Of a stretch of DNA of 64,000 nt, positions 11,561 to 25,200 are shown in pieces. How positions within the stretch are numbered: position 1 is the stretch's first letter; each line of letters begins with the position of its first letter. The position numbers and the translations under genes were made by a program. The DNA lies in assembly GCA_030068145.1 (NCBI GenBank), contig JAPJBO010000353.1, positions 1-64,000 of the forward strand. Reading direction: 5' to 3'. The DNA is from Diplonema papillatum (Eukaryota; Euglenozoa; Diplonemea; Diplonemida; Diplonemidae). The notes under the pieces were generated by a model, which saw only the letters and a program-made list of their open reading frames with translations, was not told where the DNA came from and did no database searches.

Positions 11561-11977
11561 AAGGTTTATTAAGGGAAAATGCCATAACTGATGGTTTTGG
11601 CCGGCCGGTGTACCAGCCTGAAAGCCGGGCGGCTAGGGAAATTGTGTGCAACTAGAAAAGTCTTAGAAGGTGACACTGCCACAACAGGGTCCTGAGCCAC
11701 GGTCTGGAAATCACCTCCAACAGGAGGTTTGGTGCTTTGCAGAAGTGGTCTATGGTGCCTGCCTACAAAAATAAGAAAGTATCGTCCATCGAATTCCTGA
11801 TGCATAGAGCAGGAGGTTTCATGCAGATGAAACAAAGAATTGGTTGAACACACGGGAAGGAACAGTAGAGTGGAACACTTGTAGAAGAAGCTAGCACCAT
11901 GTAAGGGTAGTCCCAGTCGAACAAAGGCGTTCAACATAAGGTTGTCCAAGGCCGGTCGCAGGTGTCAGAATGCCAGG

Positions 11978-11980
<3 letters not shown>

Positions 11981-12020
<40 letters not shown>
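11981..12020. repeat. (TG)n microsatellite
   Basis: About 40 bp of uninterrupted TG, apparently in the 3' intron or 3' flank of the minus-strand oxidoreductase gene. Confidence 0.9.
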
Positions 12021-12023
<3 letters not shown>

Positions 12024-12356
12024 ATTGGGTGGACCCGATTTTACTTGGTGCCTTCTTGTGCGAGGCGTCCATGTATGAGAGGGTGTGTGTTGCGTGAGTT
12101 CGAAGTGGGGAGAGGGGAACTCGATCTGCTGTTGATGAAAGGGGAATGATTTCCGCTTCTCGGTGGCTTTATGGGCCCGGGAACAAGCAAGACCGCGGCA
12201 TAGGTGTGATGGTCGTGGGCATTGCAGAAGCCCGCAAACCCGTTATGTTAAGTGTCTACTTTCTTGTACATCAGTGGCTCCGTCACACAATTTAAAAACT
12301 TTGGTGCAACTCGACTCATTAAACAAACCTTGACCAACAAACCGAAAGTAACATAC

Positions 12357-14727
12357 TTCCTGGAAGCTTTGCAGGCTCTGTGAGAGCAAGTGTCAGCCCA
12401 GCCTCGACCAGCATCCTTGCAGTGTCTCTGTAACCCGGGTCGGTTTTGAAGTACAGCTTGCCATGTACGTGAGCATCCTTCTTGGTTCCTTGAGCGTGGC
12501 ACGAAACTTCCAACCATCCATTATCCATAGCCTTTGCTGAGGACCCGCTTCCAGGTTGTGGAAGAACATACTTTTGCATAAGAGCCAGGATAGGTGGGCA
12601 GGCAATAATGGCACCAAAGGTCAGAACCCTGAAAAAGTGCATCAGTGCTACAGGCATGCTGCTATGGACTTGCGCTTCATAGTAGGACAGTTTTTCACCA
12701 TAATTGTTGAGTGCATTCGATCGACGAACAACTTCTAAATTCGCACGTGCCATAACAAACATAGTGGTCCAAGCCTTCTCAACGGAGGAGTATGCAACAG
12801 ACTTGAGGCCCGTAAAAGCTGTGTGGGCCCACCCTTTCTCGTGTTTGTGTGTCATAATCATGGGGTTGTAGCTGACAGATGGTTCGTACTTGGATTCCGC
12901 ATACACAAGAGAGAAGACCGTGGCAAGAGTCCCGCCGCTGGGCGCAGACACAAGTCTGTCGTACATCTCGATTTTCTCAAGGTCGGAACCAAACTCGCTT
13001 TTGAGCTTCTTGGCGGCAAGCATAACCATCAGGTCCCATGGCACACAGTCGTGTCCACAGCAATGAACAATGCGTGAGCCCGTCTCTTTCGCGATGGTGT
13101 CGAAGCGATCAATTGTCTCCCTAACCCATGTTACTTCTCCAGTGATGTCAGCATAGTGTGTGCCATAATTGACACAGTACTTCACTACCGGTGTGCCATG
13201 CAAGTTAAACGGACCTGTTTGGGTGTATGCTTGGCGTTGAAACAAGGACGGATAACCGAACGGTCGGCTTCTGTCCTGGGCTGCTTCAGGAAATGTGTCC
13301 ACAAGCTTTCCCTGTGTCTGAAGGCCTGAGATAAGAGAAAAAAGAGTCACGCCTCAGGAATCCCAGAGCCTCTCATGAGAGGATGTGCCACGTTACCACG
13401 GAAGCGGAGGCAGTGAGGCAACGCTGTGTCTCGTGTGTAGAAGTCTGGCAGAACAGGCCTGTGCCAGCGAAACCTTTGTCGTCGTCGTTGACAGATCGCA
13501 CAATTTGATTTGCATGACAGGCCGGCTTAAAGTAGAGGACTCCGATTGCATGCTCAGGCAGGGACTTGGGCACTGACCCATGCACCGTGCTGCTCAGGCA
13601 GGCGTTTGTGCGACCGAACCTTTTGCTGAATCCGGCGTTGGCGCGAGTCCTGATGCTCAGTCAGCAGGCCACGGCGGTCCGCCCTTTGTGAGAGCCCCCC
13701 GCGGGTGGTACCCGGGGTGGGGGGCCGGGCCCCAATGTGTGATGCTAAGTGCAAGGTACGTTCCCAGGGGTCCCCGCACGGAACCTGATACTAAGTTCGG
13801 CGTGTCATGGCAAGTTCCCCTCCGCAAACCAAAATCCGGAAATGTCCCGGATAGGTCTCCCCTATGGCCTTCCCAGAAAAGCGGGGTAGCTCGCTACGCT
13901 TCAAACTTAGCATACCGGTAACCGCTAGACTCGGATAAACACTACTACATGCTGACGGTAAGAGATAACATGTCCAGCATGTATACAACCGATGGGCGAC
14001 CCTAGACTAGGCGTCCGGCTTAGGAGAAACCTTGTTCGGTCCCCGAAGCTATCTGTGTTCATAAAAAACTGGTAGAAAAACGTGCCGGACAGGGGTACTC
14101 TACGCCTTTCTCAGAAAAGCGGGGTAGCTGGCTAAGATATTTGAGAACTTTAAATTTAGCATAATCTCCAGACCCGAAGATACTGCTCGGCGATTTCTCA
14201 GGGTAAAAAGAGACCAATATTGACATACCCGCGGTACTCACAACGGCTCGTGTGTCCTTCACAAGCATCCGTAGGTTTTCCTCGTTGCCCGTGTCACAGA
14301 TGATGATAGGTAACCCCGGCATCCCAAGCTCTTTGGCAATCTCCTCCAAAGCGCCCTTCCTGCGACCAGCGATGGCCCACTTAACCTTGCCGCCGCTTTT
14401 CCCGTACTGTTTAGCCAAGTAAGTTGCGGCAAGCTTCCCTGTGAACCCGGTTGTTCCCAGCAGTACTACATCGTATGTTCGCTTTTCACGGGCGATCTTG
14501 TCGCCCGGAGGGACTTGAATTCGGTCTTCACCCTCCGGAGGCTTATGCCGAATGACCATCTTCTTCTTCGTTAAGAGGCGCACCACCTGCACAAGAATCG
14601 TGAACGGGAAAATTGTCACTAGGTAGACAGGAAACATTGCGGCCAGCACGCCAAGTCCTACAAGCGCTTTCATCGGTGAGCCCGGCATTCGTTTTCCATC
14701 CTTCACCCACTGAGGCGGGCTGGACAT
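12357..14727 (-). CDS. Saccharopine-dehydrogenase-like oxidoreductase (3' end open)
   Basis: Two exons are clear. Exon 1 is 14727-14229, starting at ATG and ending before GTATGT. Exon 2 is 13214-12357, preceded by CAG and followed by GTATGT. They join in phase as STAG|PFNLHGTPVVKYC. Residues 21-52 form a hydrophobic stretch, probably one membrane segment. A Rossmann nucleotide-binding motif GTTGFTGK lies at residues 91-98. Exon 2 has the family block NYGTHYADITGE and the CCGHDCVPWDL region. The family is the SCCPDH-like/trans-enoyl-reductase type, membrane-associated NAD(P)-binding proteins of poorly known substrate, not true lysine-pathway saccharopine dehydrogenase. The last exon is unsettled: an acceptor at 11618 (TTTCAG) followed by SWYTGRPKPSVMAF is a weak candidate. 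An in-frame upstream start at 14844 is possible but lacks family similarity. Confidence 0.85.
13846..14166. repeat. Diverged internal duplication in oxidoreductase intron 1
   Basis: Two blocks of about 80 bp, near 13846-13920 and 14083-14166, share AGAAAAGCGGGGTAGCT, TTAGCATA and a similar CCGGA(C/T)AGG lead-in in the same order. Both lie inside the 1014-bp intron 13215-14228. The duplicated sequence is non-coding in the gene model. Confidence 0.55.
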
Positions 14728-14939
14728 TTTGAATGGTGTTTGTGTTTCACTGTTTTGTGGGTTTGTGGGTTGGTGCTGTGAAGAAAATGCTGGAGTTGAT
14801 GTTTGGAAAACGCAAATCCGGGAGTTAGGCTTGTACATTGACACTGAGAGTATTTTCCAACCCGCGACTTTCTCGGATCACTTTTTGCCAAAAAGAAAAT
14901 CGGCCCAAGAGGGCCAAAAACTGGTTCGCCGCTTCTAAA

Positions 14940-15300
14940 GGGCAGTCCCTTCAAACAAGGTGCAAGTCCGGAGGAGCGCCGACAGGTCCGGCAGTTTCGA
15001 GATCGCCCTCGACTTTTTGTCCGCCTTCCCCAGTGCCTCTCCACCGCTGCCGCCACCACCTCCGGCCTGCCGAGCCGGGCGCCCAGGAGTTCCCAGTTGG
15101 CAAGCAGCTTGTGCTTTATCTCCTGGAACTGCTCCGGGACCGCCTCGTCCGGGTGCACCACAACTCCGTGTTCAGGAACATACCTGCCTGGCCTTCCAGG
15201 GCAACCCAGGGTTTGCAGTTCGCCAGAGCCTGCGAGCTTCCCACTATCGCCCCATCATCCAGGTAGAAGGACCTGGCTACCAACCAGCCCCCCCATGCTA
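14940..15300 (-). pseudogene. Reverse transcriptase remnant (YLDDG box)
   Basis: On the minus strand, 15290-15180 reads SFYLDDGAIVGSSQALANC, the RT catalytic YxDD box in the YLDDG form used by some LINE-like elements. A frameshift then leads into VVVHPDEAVPEQFQEIKHK on another frame, continuing to about 14960 (LLANWELLGA). Only the palm C motif and the following segment survive; no other RT motif is seen. It lies just upstream of the oxidoreductase start and is presumably a dead fragment. Confidence 0.55.
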
Positions 15301-16233
15301 GGAAAACAAAGAATTCATCGGGATCATTCTTTGTGGGGTGACTGTGGGGTTCGCTTTCAGGGGTTTCGTTTTAGTGGTGTGTTAAAGAGTGCAGCCATAT
15401 GGGTTGGTGACCGAGTGCCCCCCCTCGACGCGGAAAAACGCACAAGACCGAAGATTGGGGTTTTTAAAACACCAGGCAGTACGGTTTGCCAGACGAGAAC
15501 CTGGTGTCTGACCTGGTGCGTTCTCCGGGTTCCTCCGTTTCTTCAGAAACAAAAAACGGCACACCACAGACACTGACACAGGCGTGGTTTGAACCCGCAC
15601 CAGTTGCACACTGCAACCGGCACCTGCCCCACGGCACTGGGACTCAGAAAAACGAAAGGAGAGTCGGCTAGGGACTCGCAACCACAGAACACCGCACAGC
15701 CAATGACTGCAGGTTGGCTCACCATGGGAAAGAGGAGGTGAGACGAGGAAGAGTCCGTACGATATAAGGACAATTTTACATAGAATGGTGCTATTTGCGG
15801 ACAGTGGGAGAGTGATCAATGTTCGGGGAATGAAGATGCAGAGAAAATCCTGCAGCACCTTTCAACCCAGTATTTCGTTTCTTCGATGCTGACAAGGACA
15901 AAGATTTCACTTGAAGAATAGTGAGCGCAAGTCGGAATGGCTCAGAAACGTTAATGTGCAGAATCCTAATGTAAGCACACTAGAAACTGCTTTGCATTGC
16001 ATCTCACAGTTACAACGAACGAAGTGAGGCACAGAGGCCCGCAGTTTATCCACGTTTCATGCATCCAAACAGAACACAAACACTCCACTTATACGCGTTC
16101 GTTCAATGTATTGCTTGGTTTGTTGGTGATTTTGTAAGAACTGAGTCGGAAATGGATTGGTTTGTCAATCATTTCAACCGCTTCAATGCGATATCCTGTG
16201 TGTTTGAGGTAGTGGTGGCAAAAATTGTGAAAA
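15301..16233. other. No gene seen
   Basis: Interval between the RT remnant and the calpain 3' end. Short frames only, no motif or convincing splice structure. Confidence 0.4.
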
Positions 16234-19200
16234 TCAAGATTCAGCAAATATTTCGTAATGGTGTTTTGGACATGCAGCATTTGAGAAAATGCAAACCATA
16301 GTGCCCGAAACAGGCCCTCTTCCTTCGTCTTGTCCCTGAATTGTATAGGTCGTCTTTGCAGGTGATGCACCGGTTTCCAGCTTGAGCATGTCTTCTGCCA
16401 AAATGTCGACTCGGCCTAAGTAGTCCTTCCCCATCATCTTCTTCCCAAAAATACTTATTCGGATGCAATCAGCTGAGGGAACGGTGAAGCGGAACTTCTC
16501 GTTCCACATGGGACTCAAATTCTTGTTCACCACTTTTGTCGACTGTGTGTAGGTTTATTGTGTCAGTTGTTCTTCTTTTGGTAAGTTCGCTTGCTCCGAG
16601 TTTCCACTTTCATCAGAAAGAGACACATTGAAAACTGCTGTATTCACAGATGGTCAAAACTATAGAAAGGTGTAAGAAGCTTTACCTGCTTCTGTGGAGA
16701 TGGATGGTCAGATCCCACAACGCCATCCACAACGGTTCGAAGCTTTATCTCACAGAAAGGATTCTGTGATCCCTTGCTCGAGAGACCTGCCGCGCTGCTA
16801 ATCTCAACCTGTGGAATTGCTGTATTGCAGGGTCATGTATATTTTCAAGGATGGGGCGTCAAAAATTCCAAATTCGGATCTACCGACTACCCATGATAAG
16901 GCCAATTCACCCCCTTGCTCGATCGAACGTTGTCGAGCCCTGTAGTTTGGGGTAGAATGCAAAAGATCCGTGGCAATAATCTGCATCTGCTCTCTTTTTG
17001 TTTTCGTGACTACCTCTTGGAGCGCACCGTGTTGTGTTTCGTTTTGCCGCGTTCTTGTTTTGTTAATTGAGCTCAGATTGCTTTGGGGGGGAAGGTGAAT
17101 TGGCTCATGTTATTGCAATCTGGGGATGGGCCGATGTGGGCACGATAATTCGTGTGCGAAGAGGTACCCGTGAAAGCCGGCCATGGGATTGCTACAAATA
17201 GTTTGATCCCGGGTTTCACTTCGTTTACTGACCATTTTGTTTGAGAAGCTGGAGGTTCCACTTCGTCTGCTGAGTTGGGGGTTCAACTTCGGCGCACATA
17301 GACTCAGCAGAAAGAAATGATCGTCCACGCCTCGACGCGCCAACAGCGCCTCTTCAGGAGCAGCTTGCCAAGACCTTCACTTTCATGTCAGGAGCCTCTC
17401 CAGTGAACGAGCTGAGCAGATGCTTCGCGACATGGTCCTGCCATCAATATCGATCAGTTGCTGTTTTGTTGCTGGGCCACGCAAGACCTTCCACGTCTGT
17501 GCTTCCAAGCCGCTTGCTTTTGACTTGGTTTCGGCGCCTGTCTGCGACTAGGAGGTACACTGGTATCGCGGCAAGGATGCCTGTTTCCTTCCAAAACAGG
17601 GATCATTTCTTGAGTCCGGTGTGAGCAGGTTTCCGTTTTGCGGGTCTGCATGGCATGGTCCATCGGGACGAGGTGTCGTGGACCAGTGGGTTGTGAGTTC
17701 GGTTCCCGAGGTTACATTTCTGCAAAAAGAAAATGATGTTTTTTTCAGAAATATCAAACTTTCTCGTGACCGGTTTTGCCGGAATTTCAATGTTTCGGTA
17801 TTGGGGTCCAGTGAGCTGGTGCGGCAAGAAGATTATGGAAACTACCTTTGGTGACTGAGCTGTGTTACCCTGGTGGACCTGCAACGGATTCCCGTTTTCC
17901 ACCAGACTGCGGCAACGTGTGAACTTTTTCCTTTTTCGTATCGAACGCGGAAGAAGCGGCAGCCAGCGCGTTAGAGAGCACTTGATGGTAGCCTCCTGAT
18001 GGCAACAGCTGTTTGCACCTGATCAAATCAAATGCGAAAATCTTCAACCCCTACCCATTCCGGATCCCGTGTGTGAAATGAGCTACCGAGCCCAAGCTTC
18101 ATAGTTGAATCTCATGCGAATACTTGAATATTACCTAAAACTCATACAAAAACTGTATACCTCCACAACAAGCTCCTCTGTCTTTTTAGGTGCTTTCTTG
18201 CCGGCTTTCGGTTGAGCCTTCTCAGCTGCCTTGGTGGGCAACGTTGTTTTGCTTCTTACTGCTGCCTTCGGCTCCTTTTTCGCAACAGGTCCTCCAGAAC
18301 CACTCCGTACTCTGGCTGCTGGTGTTGCATCAAGAGCTGCTGTTGTCTTTGGAGGTGGGGAAGGGCTAGGTTGCTCTTGAGTTGCCTTCTGTTTCTCTTT
18401 GTCATTGTCAACAGGAAGTGTAGGAGTGGTAACAGATGTTGCAATTGCAGCAGTGATGCCAGTCGTAGCAGGCTCTGCAGTTGTACTAGGCGCATCAGAA
18501 GTTGTAGCAGTCGCAACAGGTTCAGCAGCTGTAGTGGTTGCGGCAGGCGCGGTATTAGATGCAGTCGTGGCGGCAGGCAGGTGGCTTTCCTTCACGTTGG
18601 CAGCAGAGCTGTTTATGTTAAAGCTTGAATAAAGACTAATCGTTTTGACGGCATTTCTTTGTACTTTCGCTCGTTCACACGTATATCCTTCGCTTCGATG
18701 AAACTGTGTTGTCCAGCTTTTTGCAACGACCGCCGGGAGCTTTGGCAGAACCAAGTGTCCACCCTCCTTCTGAGCACCGAAACCTGTGCATTCTGTGTGT
18801 CCCAAATAGGCAGAACCAGGAGATAAAGAAGCAAATAAAAAAAAACGGACCCATACCCGTTCTGAACGCTGTTTGACTTCTTGGTATCAAGAACAGCTGA
18901 TGACAGCTGCTTGCCCCGTTTCTCGATGATCTTGCGTGCGGACAGTGCCGGGCCTTCGACCTGTGTGTTTCAGGATCGTTGCGCTCCGCAACTTTGTTGC
19001 TTCGAGTGCTAGGCCCAAGGTGATGACATGTGGATGCAGCCTCAAGGGAATCCTGAACAAGTACGGTGGTGTAAGGACCGCCTTTTGCAGATCTAAAGGG
19101 ACTTGTAGCTCAGGCTGTCACTTGTGTGAGGGTCAAGCTTCAGGGCACCCATGCCTTCCTACACGCCTTCCACACAACAAGACAGATTTCGCATCTGTTT

Positions 19201-22200
19201 AGTGGGTAACAAAATCCAAGTGTTCGGATAAGGGAAGTACACCACACTTCAAACACACCTGAAAAGAATGATCTGCCGGTTCCCATTGTGAGAACACAAT
19301 GTCCTTGGCAGCCGATGCATGCCCGGCTGATGCAGGCGACAGGAAGCGCATCTCTACAGCATCAATCTTTTCGATCAAGAATGACAAGACAAAGTCTTTC
19401 GTTGTTGTCGACTCCTTTGGCATTCCAACAACAAGAAGCTTGGCGCTAACAGCTGGGTCGAGATTCAAAAGACCAAATCTATCGCGCTTTCCTCTGTGAA
19501 AGTTATTCGTCAGTTCAAAAATAAAGAGAGAGAGAGAGAGAGGGATCAAGAACTTCGTGAACGAAGTGAGTGAATTTCTGGACGAACTTATACCGAAGGC
19601 GCACTTGGCGTGCGGGGGGGGTGAACCTGCTGGTCAAGTACGAAAGAACACAAGACCGCAGGAGCACACAGCAACTCCCCTCCCTCCCGATTGCAAACAT
19701 GGCGGAAGAGTGTCCGCACTGTGGGGGCTCGTTCGACCCGAAAGGGTTGGCCACCCACAAGAAGGCCTGCGGGCAGAGGGCGCTGGCGGCGCTACAAGCG
19801 ACCGCCTCGGCGAGCAGCTCGAGGACCGGCACCCCGGCGCAGTCGCCGCTGGCACTGCCGGGCAGAAGAGGAGAAGGGCAGACGGGGAGGAAGGCGAGCC
19901 GCAGGAGGCGGTAAGGGATCTGGAGGAGAAGTGCGGCTGCAGATGATGGCGGGGAACGCGGAGATGAAGCAGATGCTCAGCAGTTTGATGGGTATGGTGA
20001 CGGGGCTGTCGGCAGGCGGGATGCCGCAGAGGAGTCGCGCGTTGGGGTTCGCGGACCTCGGGGAGGGGGCGAGATGGCCGGGTATTTTTCCAGGACCAAC
20101 GCGCATGGAAGTGCTCAGGGTTTTTGAAACCCGGCTCGAGCGAGTGCTCTGCACGGGGGCGAGACCAGGAAGGTTGGGTACCCGACGGGGGGGTTTCGTC
20201 AGGGCGGAACGGGGAAAGGAAAGAAGTGACAATTCGGGAGAATTCGGGACGGGGGCAGGTAACTGCAGCCTTTCGGGCGGGGATAAGGAGAATGGAAAGG
20301 GTCCTTTTAGGGTCCCGGCGGTTTGGCGACACATGTCGCGGGCGTTTTATCAACCCACACCGGTGTGGATCAAACTTTCCTGGAGTTTCCGAATGTTTTT
20401 TGGGTTCCCTGTGTGGTTGTGTCCTAGTCGGGCTATTTTTTGTGGCTGGTACCGGGGACAATGGCAGCACCGGTAGGTGCGGCGGGGGGCGTTCGATCTC
20501 CCAACGGGGAAAGAGGGAGAATGAGGTACAGGGGGGGTCGCGAGGGGACAGCGAGCGGTTTTTGGGGTACGGGAAACAACAGGGGTGAACGCGGTGGTGT
20601 CGGAGAGACTCAGGTTAGACGGGCGCCATTCGGGATTGCGGGGATTCAGGCAAGAAGATTTAGGCCTACGGGAGAGATGTGAGCATCGACGGGCCGGTGT
20701 TCAACGTCACGTACAAGCCCCTGCTCGCGCGGCTGAAGCAAGTGGGTGTGACAACCCACGCGTTCAAGCGGGGGTATGCCCATGCGATCGACGACTGCAG
20801 CGGCTCACGGGACATCAACAGTTCAAGAACGTCGAGACGTACCTCGGGCTGGAACGAACAGCAGAGCGACGAGAAAGAGGGGCAGGCGTGGAGGACGTCG
20901 TACGGCGGCTGCAGGATGTGCAGTAGGGGATGACGCCAAGGCGCGCGGGCGCCCGGGATCGCCTAGAAAGTCTAGAAGCGGTACGGGTATGCGCAGCGCC
21001 AGGAGGCGGGGTCGAAGGTCGAAGTGGAGGATGGTGCTCAGGATCGTGGCAGATTCTGGGTACCCGTATACGGATTTGGCACCCTACCCTGGAGAGGTGG
21101 GGGGCGGTGGATCAGATGGTCCCATGGACGAGATTGTGGCCGCGACGGTGGACATGGCGAAGGTGGAGAGCTGGCAGGCGGGGACGGAGGTGTCAGACGT
21201 GCGAAGGGTTTTGGGCAGAGAGGGGTTCGAAGAGATGTTGACGGACGAACGAAGGTTGAGGAGGTTGCCGGGCCCGAAGTCGACGCTGACAGCAGAACAG
21301 GTCCGGCAGCTCGAGGAAATGGGGGTCATCAGGGCGAGGCGGCGAACGGAGAACGCGGTCAGGCACGTATGCAAGGCATTTACAGTGCCGAAGCCAAACG
21401 GCAAGAACCGCCTGATCGTCGATGCGTCGGTGTATGGCGAAGCGATGCAGGAGCCGCCGCAGGTGAAGCTGCCGGCGGTCAAGGACGTGAAAGAGGCGGT
21501 TGCCAAGAACGCGTACGTTGCGCAGTTGGACGGCCGCAGTTGGTTTTTCCAGATTGCAGCGCCTCAGCTGCAAGACTACTTCGTCATCAGGACGGTGGTG
21601 GGAGTGTTCCAGCTCGTCGTTCTAGCAATGGGGTGGGCGTGGAGCGTGTATGTGGCGCAAGCGACAGCGAGAGGCGATGAGGGCCTTTGTTGGGCAAGCG
21701 TCAGGAATGGTTTACATCGACAACTTCCTGATTTTCGGGGCGGATGCGCGGACGGTGACGAATGCCGTTGCGGTAACTGAAGCGGAAGGCAGGGGAATGC
21801 AGGGCGGTGTTTAAGGAGGAAGATCACCAACCTGCAGAGCAAGCGGACGTGTTGGGCATGCATGTCGATCTAGCGGCAAAGACAGTGTGTCTGGTGAGAG
21901 GGTTCATCGGAAATTGGCAGTGTCCTGGCGGGTATACAAGGCGGACCCGGCAACGCAAACGTTGAAGACGACCTGGAAGCTGCTCGGAGCGTTGTTCTGG
22001 GCTGTTGAACGTGCCGCAGTACGACTACCCGTCGCTGAAGCAGTTCGTGTCACGCAGGGCGAGAGAGCTCGCCGCTCAGAAGAGGGGATGGACGCACCGG
22101 ACAGTGTGGTGGAGACGGGCGTGGTTGGATGTCGTGAAACTGGTGCAGCACGTTTTGGCGAATGAGCCGGTGTCGGCTCTTCGACCACCGAGCGACTGGA

Positions 22201-25200
22201 TCGACACGGTGTGGGCGGACGCATCGAAGACCGGAGGGGGTTGCGTGTGTTACAAGAGACGAGCGAAGTGAAGGGATGGAAGTGGACGCCGGAGCAGCAA
22301 CGGCAACCGATACACGTGCTGGAAGCGTGGGCCACGCTACGGTCCGTCCGCAGGTGGATGGCGACGAGGGAAAGAAACGCCGGTGTTCTACTCAAGACGG
22401 ATAACGCTTTGGTGTATTCTGCGCTGACGACGAAGGCGACAGGGTACGTGTTCTCGCAGGCCATAGCAGCGATTATCTCCGAGCTGCGGGGTGTGGACTG
22501 GTCGGTTGAGGGTCTATGTGTTTTTTTTCCCGTACTTGACCATCAGGTTCAACCCCCCGCACGCCAAGTCCGCCCTTCGGTATAAGTTCGTCCAGAACTT
22601 CACTCACTGCGTTCACGAAGTTCTTGATCCGATCGGGCTTACTTCGGACCGGCCGCGTTGCTGCCCTCAAACCTCGCACTCGTGTGCTTCCTAACAAGAA
22701 AGATACCAAGCTAGACAACTAAACTGCACTACTTGTGTCACGAAAGATACAAATCCCGAGACCATGCCGCATAAAGAACACGAGTCTGCAAAGTAAAACC
22801 GCCCGAACAGTACAATTTTCGGGAGGGGAGTTGCACCCGGGGCCCCCTCGGGGGTGCCCTTGGCAACACTCGTAACGGTCACGAAAAGATTCTGCTCGGA
22901 GCGTCAGCGTAGGTTGGTGTCGGTTGGCACCCGCAGAAGCACACAGCAACTCCCCTCCCACCTATGTGTTCTCGCTGTCATCGCTACCACGCTGACAGCG
23001 CTGACATAACACAAGTCAAAGGGTGTGGCACGTCACCGCGAAGCGGAAAGCGGCGCCGGGAACCGAGACAACGAGGCACCGGGTCCGCGAGAGAGAGAGA
23101 GACGAGTCAGGTACATAATTGCGAACTTTCTCGTATTCGGTGAGCGTGGCCGCCTCACAAGCGCAAGACAGCACCGGAATCGAGCTCCGCTGGAGACACT
23201 GAAAAGCAAGAGACCGAAAACAACAATTCGTAGACCACATACGTTCCAAATGACTCCACGACTTTGGCCCCATCGCCCTTCTTCGGAGCGACAACGAAGA
23301 GGTTCATATTGACATATGAAGCATCGGGTCCCGAGCCAGGCTGTTGAAAGTGATTTGTTTTGCATTGCTCATCTTATCTGAATATTGATTTACTTCACCC
23401 CCAACTGGATTTCAGGTTGGACATACTGTACGATGGGGTGCTTCGTGCTGAAGAGAATCCGCAAGACACACCTTGATTCCTCTCGTATCCGACTGATGCA
23501 AGCCAACCCACACTTGTGTTGCGGCCTTCACTTCCAATTCAACGCTAACGGTCGGTGTCCCTGATTGCCAGGAACCTGCTACTCGCACAGACTCCCAGTT
23601 TTCCATTGTGTATCCGATTGATACAGAATTGAACCATTGTGTACAATCCTCCCAAGACATCCAAAAAACGCCGTCAGACTCGTCCCATCCAACCTGTAGA
23701 ATTTGAAGATACTGGTATTGCATAATATTACGACGAAAGGATCTTTGGTAGTCTGGGCTTTGAAAACAGTGAATCCTTTTAAAGAAGACGAATAACAGCA
23801 GACCTCTTCCTTCAGTTTGGGTGTCCAGTCGGGATCGATGGTCGGTGCGACACACCATTTGCCAGTCCAAAGGCCGTGATTCGTTGTGCCCCACGGGTTT
23901 CTGAGTTTGCACAATTTTGTGCCTGATTTCGTGACAAGGCACCTCAGCACAGAGTAGCTGTGTTCGCAGATAAGCTCTACAGCCCTGTATTTTTCCCACA
24001 TTGCCTTGTCTTCTTCTGATTGTGTTGACGCATCAACGTACATCAGATTTTTTCCAGGAGTACCAAAGACCTGTAGGATTCCTGCTGTGCTCTGTGCAAG
24101 AAGGGTATCCCAAATGTCAGCGGACATCGGTAGGGTCTTGTATGGGCAGCCAGTTAGATCAGCCAACGCCGCAGCACATTGACCGGTCTTCATTGCAAAG
24201 TACGACCCGTTGACCTGAAGTGTGTTGGGGTGTTGTGAAGCGTTAATCTGTAGCGCCCACAGTTGTTTGAACGCTGTCACCAAAAAAATGGTTAAAGATC
24301 AAACAGTGGTGTCACCTGAGCGGGGTAATCTCAGGGCCTTCCACGTGACAAAGCTATTAAGCACTGGGAACTTTTAAGTACATGGACCACATGAATCAGC
24401 ACGACAAAGCCATTAAGCGGCAGATGCCTGCATGTCCCGTGGCACCTTTTGTATGTGGTTGGTTTTTGTGAATTGACTGCTGTGTGGGGTGCCATCGGAA
24501 TATCGGGGATAAGATGGTTGCAAGAACCTTAATTTGATCTTGAACATCCTCTTGCTGTATGCCGTGGATCCTGTAACTGCTTCGACACCTGTCCAGTTTT
24601 CGTTCTTGCGGGAAATATTCGAATGCAGGCCGTTCGTCAAAAAAGCGTGTTTTGATAAAAGCTTACCTTGGCATAGGCCTTCTCAACAAGCGCCACCCAC
24701 AGCTCATTTGGTTCATCGCGATTCCGGGCGAAAGCGGGCTTCGGACCACTGCAAGGCATGAAGTCGTCAACTACTACAGTCCTCCACCAAGCGTTTTTGC
24801 ACACATTAACCCTATAGATGCCGAGAGAAGGCTTCTGATTTTCGCAAAATAGCCGTTTGACAAACTTCTCATTCGAAGCAACAGATCCCAGAGCACCCAT
24901 AAGGTAACAATCAGCCAGTGCACCCTGCAGATTATGATTGAGTGCTTTTGGGGGGGAATCTTAGTTTCGTGTTCAGGCGCTACTTGCCGGGGGGGATTTT
25001 CAGTCAGTCCACTCGTCTTTGCTGACTTTTGTGTTCGCTGGCAGGACGAATGACGTCCTATCACGGACTGACCGCGCATCCACGCGTGGCTTGCTTTCGG
25101 TGCGCTCTGTAGCACTATTTCGGGGACGTTTCAGAAACGCGAAGAATGTCGCCGTGCGGAATGTCGACGCACCCGAGCTTTGTGCGAAAGTCGTCGGGCT

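Larger units (their letters stand above)
19543..22630 (+). mobile_element. Retroelement with 100-bp inverted terminal repeats, in a calpain intron
   Basis: 19543-19642 and the reverse complement of 22531-22630 match over about 100 bp with few differences; both begin GATCAAGAACTTCGTGAACG and end GGTCAAGTACG. Inside are a small zinc-finger ORF and a decayed RT-RNase H region on the plus strand, opposite to the host gene. Inverted terminal repeats together with RT/RH are characteristic of DIRS-type retrotransposons, but no tyrosine recombinase is visible. It sits in the 3749-bp intron 19494-23242 of the calpain gene, next to a (GA)n tract. A 29-bp direct repeat (19656-19684 and 22931-22959) suggests that related sequence extends about 330 bp past the right repeat. 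Confidence 0.8.

Noticed and set aside
24774-25115. Minus-strand frame overlapping the catalytic calpain exon
   Set aside because: It is in another phase and would remove the catalytic Cys block; the exon starting at 24924 after CTGCAG fits the calpain alignment.
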